A DNA stretch of 64,000 bases from Datnioides undecimradiatus (taxonomy: Eukaryota; Chordata; Actinopteri; Lobotiformes; Datnioididae). Location: positions 2,198,001-2,262,000 of the forward strand of contig WARS01000031.1 in NCBI GenBank assembly GCA_008933995.1. Direction: 5' to 3'. The notes under the pieces are model-generated. The model ran no database searches. It saw only the letters and a list, made by a program, of their open reading frames with translations, and was not told the origin of the DNA. Each line of letters begins with the position of its first letter. Positions within the stretch are counted from its first letter, which is position 1. The position numbers and the translations under genes are program-made. Of the stretch, positions 50,701 to 63,188 are shown one piece after another.

Positions 50701-50970
50701 GGTAGGTGTGATTCACTGATGTCGTTCTTTGCACATAACGTTTATCAGTGATATAACAGACAGCGGCATAGCATTGCTTGTGCTCTCGTTTGCTCGTCCT
50801 ACGTGACAATCGTCATTTGCTCGCCCCGCCGACGTGCGTACAAACGAACAAACGTGACGGCAGCCCTTTTGATTCGCAACGAACATAACAATACCCACCG
50901 GGTCCTCGGCGAAATGCTCCCCGATGGACTCGCCCTCCAGGTAGCCGTACTCCAGATGATTTTCCGCCAT
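47777..50970 (-). CDS. pabpn1l: Embryonic poly(A)-binding protein 2, PABPN1-like (pabpn1l)
   Basis: Six coding exons on the reverse strand: 50899-50970 (ATG), 49901-50030, 49311-49378, 49120-49226, 48908-48995 and 47777-48109 (stop), with phases 0, 1, 0, 2, 0, giving 265 residues. Order of domains: acidic N-terminus; a Glu/Lys coiled coil in exon 2 ([20 protein letters not shown], the PABPN1-type helix); and one RRM with RNP2 VYVGNVDYG across exons 3/4 and RNP1 KGFAYIEF across exons 4/5. The tail is Arg/Gly- and Tyr-rich ([17 protein letters not shown]). ISTTDRGG after the RRM is diagnostic of the PABPN1 family. PABPN1L binds poly(A) tails in oocytes and early embryos (family knowledge). Position between trappc2l and cbfa2t3 separates it from pabpn1. 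The start is the first ATG in frame with the conserved N-terminus; the reading frame runs further upstream only to a GTG. Confidence 0.93.
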
Positions 50971-52780
50971 GCTCACTGCTCAAACATGGCATCTGCAAAG
51001 CCGAGTGCAGCTTGCCAGAAGTAAACCGCCACAAAGAATCTCTCCCACAGTACCAAAACGGGCTGGTGGTCCACGGACGCGGCACCTGACAGCATATGAG
51101 AAAGGCTAATAGATATCACCTGCGCGCTCGATTGATTGACAGCAGCGTGCACGTGAGAGAGACGCTGGAGGATGAGGTCTACGTTCCAGTGGCGCATCAA
51201 TAAGGGGCCCATCCCCTCCTCTGCCTCCGGTTCCCATCCTCCTCTCCATACCTCATTCATATGGTTTACACCTCTTGACAGCTGCAATAAAAAATAATAT
51301 AAATTAATTTACAGTATATGGCCTCATATAGAAGCCTGACATGTTTTTTTCAAAACACAAAATGTAGCATTTTAAGTGTCAAGACATTTGGCTGCACAAA
51401 ATTAAAACATTTGATTCTATATAGTTATCACGCCCTACTTTGTAAATGAATTTGATTTAGTTTAATAAGTGCAAAAAAAAAGATACAAAGTAAAGTTTAC
51501 TATTAAGTTTTCATGCTAAAAATAGGATTTACACAGGATGGAGACGCCTATAATTGAAATAAAGTTAATTTGAGTCCACTAATGCCATTTCATGTAGCCG
51601 AACTTATTGTAATTGTTGAGATACAGCCATTTTTATATCATGCTGTGCTTACTCAATATTGGGGTTACTGATTGTTTTTAAACACACCATTTATAGTGGA
51701 AAACCATAATATCGTCACCCTCTTAAAATAATGGCCTAAGTCATATTTTCAAGTTTTTTCAAAAAACATAAAAAACTAAACTAAATATTGAGTATATGAT
51801 AATTATTAATCAAAAACCATTTTTGTCAAAAAATGACTTGGCCATTATTTTAAGAAGGTGACAATATGATCCAATGTGAAACGTGCACTGTGGTCTCACA
51901 CTCACCAAGCTATCTGAAAAATTGCAAATGATTTGTTTTTGCTTGGGTCAGCTGGTTCTTTAAATTATGAAAAGGAAGTTACCAAATGTCACTTTGGACA
52001 TTCATCGGTTAAGGGATAGTCCTAGGCTGGGAAATACGCTGTTTTAAGCAGCAACAAATCAGAGGTGTCACTCATAACAGTAATGGTAGCTCCATTCTCT
52101 TTAAGTGTCCCACTAAGTTGTGGCTGTGTGACAATGAGCGAGCGTGAACAACATGAGGACTCTCAACTTGAAGCAGCTTATTGGAATTCAGCCATCATTT
52201 ATTGTATCATTTAAATCTGTGCTTGTAACATGAAAACAAACAAAAGAAGAAAAAGAGTTCATTCAGTGCACTGCAGCTGCATTGTTTCATTAAATGAAAA
52301 TATTCTAGACAATTTGTACATATTCATCCTGATATATTTGGTGTTAGTGGAAACACTGGGCTGTCCACTCAAATCTAAAATAATGTTGCTGCACACAAAG
52401 AATTTGAAATGTCCAGCAGCTTGAAGGACATTTTTCATATTTCAAGCACTTGTGAGGGAAATATGAAGAGAAAGACGCAGAGTGAGCTTGTTAGTGATTT
52501 GTTTTGGGTGGTATGTTAGTAATATCTATGTAAAGGTTTATATGTTACTGTTATATATTTTGAAAATGATGTTTAATATTTATATTGCCCTTTCAGTATG
52601 TTACTAAAAGCTGCTACTATCACATTTCAGTAGACGTGGGGGAAATGCAATCATCAGACCTCTGAAGTTCACATAATAACTTTGTGTTGGTGATGATTCA
52701 ATAACAATGGGTAATTTCTCCTCATGTGAGGATGTCTTCTCGGAATATGCCAGCGTGTAAAGAAGAAAAGCAACAAGAGC
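50971..52780. other. pabpn1l upstream region and intergenic DNA
   Basis: The first few hundred bases upstream of pabpn1l should contain its promoter; no TATA box is evident. Further on the DNA is AT-rich and contains a fold-back element (about 51698-51875). No gene-like frame was seen. Confidence 0.55.
51698..51875. repeat. Fold-back (inverted-repeat) element, MITE-like
   Basis: The left arm (about 51709-51751) contains GTCACCCTCTTAAAATAATGG, and the right arm (about 51829-51870) contains its near-perfect reverse complement, CCATTATTTTAAGAAGGTGAC. The arms share about 42 bases with a few mismatches around an AT-rich loop of about 80 bases. Such structure suggests a miniature inverted-repeat transposable element or an expressed hairpin. 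No target-site duplication is certain. Confidence 0.75.
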
Positions 52781-55499
52781 GATGAATATTTCATTTCATG
52801 TTTTAATTACACAGTTACATTGTTCAACACAGACAATAACCTGAATTAGAATGTTTTACAGCTTCACACATCCAACAGAGCGAACAGTTAAAGAGCGGTA
52901 TTAGCAACAGGGAGGAAAGCATGCAAGAAATAAATACAAATCAGAATTTAATTCTTCTGGCACAGTTAACTTCATCTAAAAACGGCAACAGGACCTTTTG
53001 AAGAGGGAAACAAAAGGAGAAAGATCTTCAAAGCGCCAACCTTTCCTACAGAAACATGTTTTTTCTGTAATAATGTATTGCACAATACAGTATAGAATGC
53101 TTCCCTACACATATAAAACCATAAACCTTTTTTCAATTTATGTAAAGGTAAAAACAGGACCATCCTGAGCCATGGCTTTTGGGAAAACGAGTGCTGTATC
53201 CACTGTTTGCCACTTTAGCTTCCCACTGTAGCTATTCATCAGTGCCTGTCTCACAGGAAGGACATGTCACCATCACATCAGATGAGCCTTGAAACTTCAT
53301 TGGTAGAGTTACTGGTTGGTTTGGGAAAAGACAAATGCCAACCTGCTAATAATATTTGTCTTTTCTAAACATGCGTTTGCCCATATCATGTACATAGTTA
53401 AAGAAATAGAAAAGTGGCTGATGTAAAGTGTTCAGAGACCCTTGGATGGTATTCACAACAGCGGAGCCCTTATGCGTTTGCCATCTATAATATCTTCACA
53501 GAGAAAAGTATATGACACCTCAGTACAGATCTCATTTGTTTCATGACTTGATGAAGCTTACACCCAGCTAAACAGAGTATTTATCTGATCATTTGTCTCC
53601 CGTCCAGTGAAATCAGGGGGTAGAGTCTCAGCAAATTGGACAGTTTGCTTCGTTTTTTGCAGGACTGCAGCTTCGTGTCCCACACAATCGAGCACTGGGA
53701 AGTTTTCTAATGCCGGAGCCTAACACAAAAACCTTAACCAAAGTGAAATCTGAGGAGGAAACTGTAGCTTTTGGTTGCATTTTGGTCATTTATAACAGGT
53801 CTACTGGGTTTGGCTTTGTTTAGTTTATCTGAGGGCTTATTTGCAGACAAGGAGGCACATGCAAAGCACTTGAGACTTGATTGGAACTGCCATCACAATG
53901 TCGTATTGATGACGATATTGTATGCAAACATGTTTTTTTTACTGCACTACGCTGTTGCTACATATTGTGAATTGATCTGCCACTATAGTCTGTCTGGGAT
54001 GTTTCATTAAAGCTCTGAGGATTTCAAGTAGTTTGTACAGAGACACGAAAACAAACAAAAACAAAAACAATTTTTTTTTTTTTTTTTTTACAAAAACACA
54101 CTTGCATCACAAATCACAAACACACACCCACCATGTATTCATTTTTATCTCTGCAAGGCTTTGTAACTGTAAGAACACGCAATCAGTGGGCTTTTCCAAA
54201 GGAGATGCTTCCATTATTTTCACAGAAGCACTATTTAACATGTAGACAACAAGCGCTTTGATTGCTTGAATACGAATTCTACGCATTGGAAACTCTGCCG
54301 GTTCACTGAGCGTGCTCTTCACACTTGTGCCCTGATTGTGTGTATTTCAGACACTTTGGTTAACTGGTGTAGTGGAGCTCTAACCTTATTATTTCTGGTC
54401 TGTTCATACACACCATGTCAAAGCCTACTACGGCAATGCAGGAGTACTTTGGTCTGTGCTTTTATTGGTTTTGGACAACTAATGGCATGTCATGGTTGAT
54501 TCTGTGTTTAGTTGGCTAATATTAATTGTAGGTGTACCTGCTACTGAAACAGCAGTATCAGTTCAGTTAGTGGGAGGTGATCAAAGATCTGGTGAGAATA
54601 CACATTTTTCTACACTGTGAGTAATGGCAGTTCCTTTCAACCCTTTCAGCATTATCTTCTGTATCATTTTCAGATAGATTCTCATGCTTGTGTTTGAATG
54701 TGCGTTTCCATGTCTGCTGTCAGCCCAGCTTTTCAAAGTCCAGGTCAACCTCTCCTGGTGGTTAGCTGTATGGTCACAGGAGGTAGCTAGTGTGAAGGGG
54801 GGGTGGGGATCATGAAGAGTGGTCTGTGGTAGTAGTGGAGGAATTTGACATCAGGGATGGAAAGGACACAAAAAGGCTGAATTCAACACCATATATCACG
54901 GTAATCATAAAACACATACGTAAATGCTACATGCAGATGCAGGGGTACCTTGTAGCTTATCCTGTTTGAATTAGACGTCTTGGTTAGTTTAAAAAAAGAT
55001 TCACTTTAACCATCAGTTGTTGAACAATGAAGCAGAAAAAATGTCTTCTTTGAAAGTCACTCATTTTTTCTCCAAGTTTGGTCCAAGCGTGTAGGAAGCC
55101 AACCGTGTCGGTTTTTCAATGATCAATAACAAATTTGTGTGTTTGCTACAAGGCCTCTGTTGCCTTAAGGCCTTGAGACTGTTAAATGTGAGTTTACGAG
55201 TGGTGATTGTATTGCTAGAGCATGTGGAAAAGGCTGAAAAAAAAAAACAAAACCCAAACCAAAATATCTCCAAAAGACGCGATGCTTCTTTCTTGGCTAA
55301 AAAATAAATAGCCATCCCAGAATTTGAGCCGATAGTCCAATTGCATCTTTGCAAATAAACTAAAAACAGTGAGAACAAAAAAGAAACGCTTCAGAGTTTG
55401 GGTATCAAAATTAGTTTGAGGTTTACTGTAGCTTAACACTGGCTTATCATTTAATCCTACAGTAATGGCTTGTCCTGCATCTCAGGGGGAACAAACACT

Positions 55500-55560
<61 letters not shown>

Positions 55561-58385
55561 GATGAAGACAAAGAGAGCGGTTCCCTACAGTGGCACTTGA
55601 GCTGAATTGACAGTAAGAAACAGAACACTTGACATGATATATCAAGTTTCACAATTTCTAAATTTTGTGCGGACGAATTAAATTTGGAACCGAGCTACCA
55701 CCTTTTCCTTGTTTTACTACACATTTTATATTTAAGGTTGTTTTTTTGTCATTGCTCACTGTTGAGCCCCCTCGTATAGGTTGTAAACTGGGGTGAATGA
55801 AGCACAGGACGGTGACATCACATGGGCCCAATTGTGCCACCCCCTACAAATGAAGAAAATTAAAGTTTAATGTTAAATTAATTGTTTAAGTGAGTGTTTA
55901 ATGGAGTGTTCTGGATGTCTTGTAGTGTCCATCCACCCTTAATCTCTTTTTAAATCCATTTTCAGCTACATGCCTTGCAGGTCCTGTACGGGGCTGCTTT
56001 GCCTCTGCTACCCACAGGCTCCTCCAGTCAGGGTCACGTGACACTTTGATTTGAATGAAAATTGAACATTTTTAACTGGAGTGAGAGAGAAAAAAAAACA
56101 AGAACAATTGATAAATTTGAGAAACAAATGAACTGTGAGAAAATCATATTCTGGACATTAATCTTTAAAGGTTTCTGTTATTTGGCAAACACATTTTTGG
56201 ACCTCTTTAAATACTATGTACATTCACATTAAGTTACTGATGTTACTTTAAATATATTTATATGTATCTATATTATATGACACCCTATGGGCAGTTGCTG
56301 AGGTTCCATTCAGTAGCTGAATTCTCTTCATATTGCACCTCTGTCCTCTCACTGTCTTACAATGTGAGCAATACAAAATATTCTACAAGAGGGGTTTCAT
56401 CTCATTAATATAGATACAACAAATCAAACAATAAGTAAAATGTGGGGCTTCCTCTCATAAACAAGTGTCCTTGCTCTGACTTCACCTCTCAGCCCAAACT
56501 CAAAGGAGGAAAAATGAAAGAGAACAAAACCAAAACAAAGTCCATCTTTCTGGATATACACAAGGGCAGCACATATGGACATCAGCGACAAGAGACATTA
56601 TTGAAATTTGAAAAGAGGAACAATATCTACAAGCAGGTTCGATCCTTTCCCACGTGACTGCTCTGAGGCTCTGTCCAAAGCAGGCCGGGGGTTAGGGTCA
56701 GACTTGAGTCAAGTAGTCGGGGAAGAGCGCAGAAGGGAGGTGCGGGGTGAGGGGAGGTAGAAAGAGAGAGGAGAACCAAGTCTACACCGCCCTTCACTAG
56801 GCTCTTTCATCTGTTTATCATGCTTTGGAAAAGGAGGGAGTTAATGTAAAGGTAACAGCAATTCCTTGAAACATCTCCTCATTTTGGAGCTTTTTTTTTT
56901 TTAAAAAAAAGGACTTACAAACTTTCCATACATCTCCGTGGTATGCAACGCCTTCTCGGACAATGTTTTCAAGCTTGTTTTGAGGTTTTTGGCAGCTCCA
57001 TTGCCATGTATGTATCTTCATCTCCTTTGAAGCCATGTAGCTTTTCCTTTCCGATATTTTTCTCTCTGTCCTTTCTGTTACCGTTCACAAACAAAAGAAA
57101 TCACACTGTGGCAGGGTTTCCATCCATTTCATCTTAGTCTTTCTCGTAGGCAAGTTCACAGCATTGTCCTTATTCACTAGTCCGGGCCATCGCTGAGGAA
57201 TCGCTGTAGTTGTATCCAGACTGCAGGAGGCAGCTGCAGATCAAAGCTGATCACAGTTTTTTTGTGTTTTGTCTTTTTTTTTTTTTTTTTAATGTCTGAC
57301 TATCTCTGGGTCCCGTTCTGCAGCTTCTCTGCAGCCTGGTCCTCTCAGGGCTGGCTTATCTGCTGAGGAGGTGATGTTGCTTTGCGTTTGGTTATAAGAT
57401 GAGTGCTTCTCCTTATCGCTTACTTACTCACTTTGGCAGTGTAATACAAAGGTTTGGATCATGTTATTTTTCATCTTTGAATTCATTTGGGTTCACAATG
57501 GTGCAGAGAGGTGAGTCCGGTGTAGATTTTCTTGGCTCGCTAGCAAGGTAGTTAGCAGTTTAAAATTAATTTATTTTCATTTCATTATCGTTGTCATTAT
57601 CATCATCAGCATCACTATTATTCTTTATTTAGAATATTTGGACTTTTCTTCATTTTCCTTTAAAGCCAGAAAGAAACATTTAATAAATACTAAGCTGTGT
57701 TTCTGAGGAATTAGTTGCATCCCCTTCCATCATCCATTTGAAAAAAGGTATTATGTTCCTTTCCTGTCTCCATTAGGACACCATAGAATAAGTGCCACCT
57801 CAGTGAACTGTTTGGACTGCTAGTGCACATGTCAGGGCTGGGTACTGTTCTCTCGTTGGTGCTAAATTAAAGGGAAATCCAACCCAAGTGCTAATCGTCC
57901 TCGTCATCCCCCCGTCAATGTTGCCTTACCACAGCCCTTGTCTTGTGTCCTTGTGTGGACAGTATTTATCGTGCTTACAATACTGAGGGCACATCTTAGT
58001 CACGCCTTAAAGTCAGAACTCATGTTTTTGAGCAAACACATCTGATATGTTTCTGTGACTGAACACAGATATAGGAGACACTTTTCATGCTTTCCACTAC
58101 ACTGAACCCCAGGCTGGAATCTTTGTATTTGTGGCTGTGGTTGTGAAGGAGACAGGGACAGAGTGGATTTTGTTTTGGGGGGGGGTGACAAGTTCAGAAA
58201 ACAAGTCTGTCATCATCAGGTAATGAGAAGATATTCAGAAGAGCTTGGTATGGGGGGAAGGGAAACAAGGATCGAAGTTGGTGAGGGAAAAGGGAGCAGT
58301 GTGCGATGAAGATTCCTCAGTTTGGTTTTGTGTGGAGTGTGGGCACTGTCGCATCGGTATGCAGGGAAGGGGCAAGGATCAGATG
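52781..58385 (-). other. Putative long cbfa2t3 3' UTR and flank
   Basis: A 5.6-kb non-coding stretch after the cbfa2t3 stop. Several reverse polyadenylation-like hexamers occur (for example ATTAAA at 52802-52807 and AATAAA forms near 57568 and 57625), so the 3' end is uncertain. It contains a (CA)27 tract, poly(T)/(A) runs near 54070 and 57275, and no coding-like frame. Confidence 0.4.
55501..55554. repeat. (CA)27 microsatellite
   Basis: Long uninterrupted CA tract downstream of cbfa2t3, probably within its 3' UTR. Confidence 0.97.
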
Positions 58386-61300
58386 TCAGCGAGAGGTGGC
58401 ATCCAGTAGGGCAGGTGTAGCTGGAGTTGTGGAGCGAGAGGCACTGCTGGAACTGCTCTCTTTGGGGCTGGCAGAGACACTTCCACTGCCGCTGCCGGCC
58501 CCTCCCACAATACTGCTCTGGCCTGCAAGGGACAGGGGTCCTGGAGGGGTGCTCTCCGAGTGGGTGGGGGGTGCACTGGAGGATGCCGAGGATGTGGAGG
58601 AAGAGGAGGGGGTGCCTAGGGGTACGCTGCTGCCCCCTGGCAACCCCTGCAGCCCCTGACCACAGACATGGTGGTGCTTTTCCCAGTCTTTGTGTTGGCA
58701 GAAGGAGCCGCAGTAGCGAGCCGTGTTGCAGCCGCTGCACGTCTCACTGGCTTTCCTCCCGCAATTCCAGCAGCTCTGGTGAGACAGTGGGGGAAGAGTG
58801 GGTTGATAAAAATAAGTCTCTTTTGTGTCCCAGGATAACACAGTTTTCTCTCTAATTATGTACATATATGCTGAAACCTATAATACATCATACTTATAAT
58901 CCTGTTTATATGCTCTTTTTACTCTTTTCATCATAGGGTTGGAAAGCCATTCTGTTTCGTGGTAACCTTAGTGTGAAAACTGAGGGTTTTTATCTTTTGT
59001 TCTCTATTAATTTTGACAATTAGTTCACCAAAAAATATAGAACATAACATTTTCTAAACGCAATTAAAACCCCTCTGTTTTTTGTACTGATTCCTTTAAA
59101 AGCCACACAACTAGAGCTAATAATATATAATAATTACAACAATAATTATAATAATAATATAAAAACATATACAGTTGCATGGTGAAACAGTTTCTGTGAT
59201 GGCTTCTGTACAGTGAAAGTCTTACACCATTGTAACCCTATTTCATAGGGATTTGATTTAAGTCCTGGTCCAGCACCACTGGTTTGTGTTACCAGCAGGT
59301 GGTGGTCAACTGCTCTGTAATGGCCTCAGCCTGGCACTCTGCTCCAGCCATCTGGGTCTGTCTGCTTTTATGAACACAGGCAACTGGACTGCTTCTGCAG
59401 TAATCATGACAACATGGTGCAGCACCAAACTGAGAGCAGCCAGCTGTGTGGATTACACAACAGTGGATAACTTTGAGGATAAGTGGAACAAAGTGAGGGG
59501 CAATGGTTGGAGCAAAACAGCTTGAAAAGGAACCTGAAGAGTGGGAGACTGTGTGAGAAATTAGGGATCAAGTGAAAGGAAAACGAGGCAAAATATGGAT
59601 GGGGGGTCTGTGATACTCACTTCACTGGAGTCCTCCTGTTGGTTGATGACTGTTAGTGCATCCTCAGAGGCTTGCCTCTTGGCCTCAGCCAGCGCCCTCT
59701 CCATTTTAGAGCGTTCAGCCGAAATCATCTCATGTGCCTTCCTCTCAGCATCCGACACCGCCTTCTGCAGCTCTGACATCGCCTGTCGCTTAACCTCGTT
59801 CACTGCCTCCTCTGGGAGAGAGAGAGAGAGAGAGAGAGAGAGTGTTAGTGCTTGTGACCATCGTCCCAATCCTGCTTGCTCTGTCATCCTTTATTGAGGC
59901 TCTTTAAGCTGCCATCTTGTTGTATCCCAGTGAACAGATGTACATCATCCAAGATTTAAAACTTTCTGCCAGAAAAGGGAAACAGCCAGACTTCAATAAT
60001 TAATTCAAACACGTCTGGCCACAATAATTTCCAGTGCTGACAACAGCAGATGTCTCCAAAGTTTTGTCACCAACTTGGCTGTTCATCCAACATCCTGGGA
60101 TTCCCTGTTTGCATGACTGTCATCTTGTCATACGAACAATTTTAACAGAAATTGTTAGAGTTTATGGCAAGGAGTGAATAATTTCCCCACCAGTGGGCAC
60201 GCAGTTCTCCACTGCAGGGCTTCCTACGATGTCGATTTTATCATGGGGCCTTTTGTTCTTCCAGCACAAGCACAAACTGTATGAGTGAGGAGGCTGTGTT
60301 TTTTTACAACAGGCAGGTGTGTAGACTCCTTTCCAGATGGCAGTCTAAAATAGAAACTTCCCGCAGTCCCTTCTCAGTAAGAGGCAGGAGTGATTACATT
60401 TTTCCATCTTTCATTATTGGCCTCACGGCGCACAACAAATGTACAGTGCATGATTTCTTGTAGGCCTGTATGCACCTGAGAAATAGGTTGCCGAATATAC
60501 ACTATTTATTAATCAAATGCTAATGTGGCATGTCGTGATCACAACATGTGAATTCCTCTAAAATGACATTTTCTTCCACCATCAAAGCCAGCAACATTTT
60601 TAAAGATGAAATGATTCTTCTCCCTCCTGCTCCACCTCCTCCAGATGTAGACAAACACGCACACAAATGACACACACACAAGTGGCTCTCCAGGTGCGTT
60701 AGGCCAACCAAGTAGGAGGTGAGACAGATACCATTCTCTCCACTGCGCCCTATTTCCTCCAGTCAGTGTTTGTTTGAGAGGAAACTCATAAATAACTGTC
60801 ACTTTTCCTCGCCACTCCACTCCAGTTGTTTCAGACTACTGTGCAATAAGAGGAGGGAGGGGGTTGGGGGTGGGGGGGGCTTAACCACACTGTGCTGTGC
60901 ATATGTGCATGGCTATGTGTGCATGTGTGCATGTCTGAGCTTGATTCTTATGCTCATATACTAAAATGTTAGCATCCTGTCAATCCTGTCAAAACACAGT
61001 CACACTCAAGACACACATCTGAATGCTCTGCGTCATCCCGTCTCTACCTTTATCCTTCATTTCATTTCTACTACCTTTTTTCCTCCTCCTCCTCCTCCTC
61101 CTCCTCCTCTTTCTTCTCTCCCTTGCAAACATTATCTGCATTATCCTGAGCTTCTCAATTATCTGGCCTAATGCATGCACCACTAAGATTAGTTTGCAAA
61201 TTTAATTAATTCTTATCAAGGAGACTGCATAGCAGATGCTGGGGCAATTAGCACTTAATGGAAAACACGGGGGCAGCAATATTAACGTTTTAATTCCACA

Positions 61301-63188
61301 GGGATTTGGCAAGTCCCTGAGACGTGTTATTTCTGTCTGCTTTTTCACACTTCAGATCTTATTTTTCAAAAGCACTGCAGTCTCTCAACCTGAACCAGAC
61401 CAGGGGAGTACGTGTCTGGTTTTAATTAAAAGCAAGAGGTGCTGCAGCTACATCAGGCCGACTACCTGGCTGCTGAGACAGAGGTGACACATGCTCACAT
61501 GTATACACACACACACATGCACGCACTTGAGGTGAGATGTTGTGAGTGAGGTATGTTACTCACCCTGCCTGTTTTGGAGGTGCTTTAGTGCTGGAGAGAG
61601 CGGGATGCTTGTAGTACCTGTATGAAAAACAACTGCAATTAAAAGAGCTTTTTTTTTCCTGCTGGTGAAAATGCAGCACAGTATTTTGCCGACAGCAGCA
61701 GCATCTTTCCTCCGCAGGGTATTGAGAGTATGACGGCAACATAATAGTGCTGGGACTTAGGTGGAACAGGGGCCGAGCCAGATGACTCCTGGGATGGGCT
61801 GGATCTAACATGCAGTATACGAGAAGGCCCATGCAAATGCAACACTCCCACCTGCTTCCCAATGGCTACAGAACGAGCCAACTAAATAATAAGCATAGTC
61901 AAGATTTTTTGGTTTGTATATCAAGACGTGTCTATTTGGTTCACTCTTGTAATAAGTCTGTGTACTGTGGATGAGGCTGTAACAATCACATGAAAAACTT
62001 CAGAGTGTGTGTTTGTTTGGGACAATGGAGACCAGTTAATCTCCAACCTGTGCTGTGCTGCGCTGCTGTGGCCTGCCTTGGGCCAGGTGACTGCATTTTC
62101 ACTGCAGCTTTAACTGCAGTGGCCTTTCATAGTGGTGACAGATGGAGGGCATTTAGTCCTAATGACACAGAAGGCCTCCAATCCTCTGCCCTGACAGACC
62201 TACGGCTGTAAGGCCTCTGCTCTGTCTGTCTCAGTGGCCAGGGTGAGGGCCCTGAAGACTGATGATGGTGATTGTGTGCTTGTGTGTGTGTTTTGTTAGT
62301 CTATGGGAGGTCAGTCATGAAGACAATAGTAAGAAGGGGGATGCTTGGCTCTTACCAGCTTTTCTCCAGATTTCTTCTGGCAGGTATCCTGAGGGAGGCC
62401 TGTGTAAGAAGTCTCTGTGGATCTCTGAAACACACAAGCGTGCACACACTCACTCTCAAATGCGCACAAACACGCTGATAAACTCTTCATCTGTACAGAC
62501 ACACATCCACCAGTCTCCCCTATAGTTTTCAGTTCTATATGTAACTGGACCAAAACAAACTATGTGTGTGGCACCATCAGTAAATAAGCTGTCATCAACT
62601 TTTTCAACCATTTCTAGGAAGGAATGGGAGTACGGGAGTTACATGTGAATACAAATCTTAATTATGAATGAGCATGCTGGCAGCATAAGGGTGCAATCAG
62701 TTGGTTAAGATGCAGGATGTTGCAACTAGAGTTGTATGCCTCACAGTATGAGCTAAAATTTGCAAATATGCAGAAAAATATGATCATCTAACTGCCTTTT
62801 TGTGTCTAAATTGATATATTGAGGCATTTGCAGCATTTCAGATAAGCCCTACCTTGCTGTGAGTGTTTTGCTTTGCCAAACATACCCTGTGTGTGTTTTG
62901 TCTACCTGTCTGTCTGCCTGTCTGCCTTTCAGCAGCCGAGGAAGTTCCTATGGGCAGTGACTCGCTGCTGCTAGCTGTGTTGGAGGAGGAGTTGTGGTGA
63001 GGAGTAGGAAGAGGAGGAGGAGGAGGAAGGCAGTGCTGTCCGTTGCTCCCACCTTTTTTCATCTCCTCCACGTCACTGTAGCGCCGAATCCAGTGATTCA
63101 TCTCCTCCCGGTCTGCCTCCTGGCAGCGACGCAGCACCGTCAGAGAGCGGCGCGTCTTCTCCACCATGTCCATGATGCAGTTCAAGAG
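58386..63188 (-). CDS. cbfa2t3: CBFA2/RUNX1 partner, MTG16 corepressor (cbfa2t3), 3' part
   Basis: Four C-terminal coding exons on the reverse strand: 62906-63188, 62356-62424, 59621-59811 and 58386-58775 (stop). Earlier exons lie beyond 64000. The first encodes the end of NHR2, the oligomerisation helix ([19 protein letters not shown]), then a Pro/Ser-rich linker. The second encodes [12 protein letters not shown]. The third is the NHR3 coiled coil ([19 protein letters not shown]). The fourth is the NHR4 MYND zinc finger ([30 protein letters not shown]) plus an 85-residue Ser/Thr/Pro-rich tail. ETO-family proteins are nuclear corepressors recruiting NCoR/HDACs and acting with TAL1/GATA complexes (family knowledge). 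Synteny with galns-trappc2l-pabpn1l identifies cbfa2t3 rather than runx1t1 or cbfa2t2. The exon 62906-63188 donor (CAG, GTAGAC) sits in a CAGACAGG repeat. Confidence 0.92.
59816..59842. repeat. (GA)13 microsatellite forming a polypyrimidine tract
   Basis: On the gene strand this reads (TC)13 then CCCAG, so the dinucleotide repeat itself is the polypyrimidine tract of the acceptor for the cbfa2t3 NHR3 exon starting at 59811. Confidence 0.93.
61081..61110. repeat. (TCC)10 microsatellite
   Basis: Trinucleotide tract in a cbfa2t3 intron. Confidence 0.95.
61110..61460. promoter_or_regulatory. Candidate conserved regulatory block in cbfa2t3 intron
   Basis: Complex non-repetitive sequence rich in homeodomain-like sites, such as AATTTAATTAATTCTTATC near 61199 and GGCAATTAGCACTTAATGG near 61243. 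It also has GGTTTTAATTAAAAGCAAGA near 61418. It lacks the simple repeats that fill neighbouring DNA. Function is inferred from texture only. Confidence 0.3.

Larger units (their letters stand above)
59843..62355 (-). other. cbfa2t3 intron before the NHR3 exon
   Basis: A 2.5-kb intron in phase 1. It holds a (TCC)n tract at 61081-61110 and two complex AT-rich blocks, about 59990-60120 and 61110-61460, that look like candidate regulatory DNA. No further exon is needed: the flanking exons join as IWRKA-EEAVNEV. Confidence 0.75.

Noticed and set aside
58216-58740. 174-codon reverse frame and opposite-strand frames near 58306-58855
   Set aside because: These are shadows of the GC-rich cbfa2t3 MYND/tail exon in other frames.
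59286-59310. CCAGCAGGTGGTGG, a CTCF-like string
   Set aside because: Differs from the core at a strong position and is not backed by context; too weak to list as a site.
61560-61640. Possible cbfa2t3 exon near 61.6 kb
   Set aside because: The exons at 62356-62424 and 59621-59811 already join in phase to give the conserved IWRKA-EEAVNEV, and no conserved peptide is readable here.
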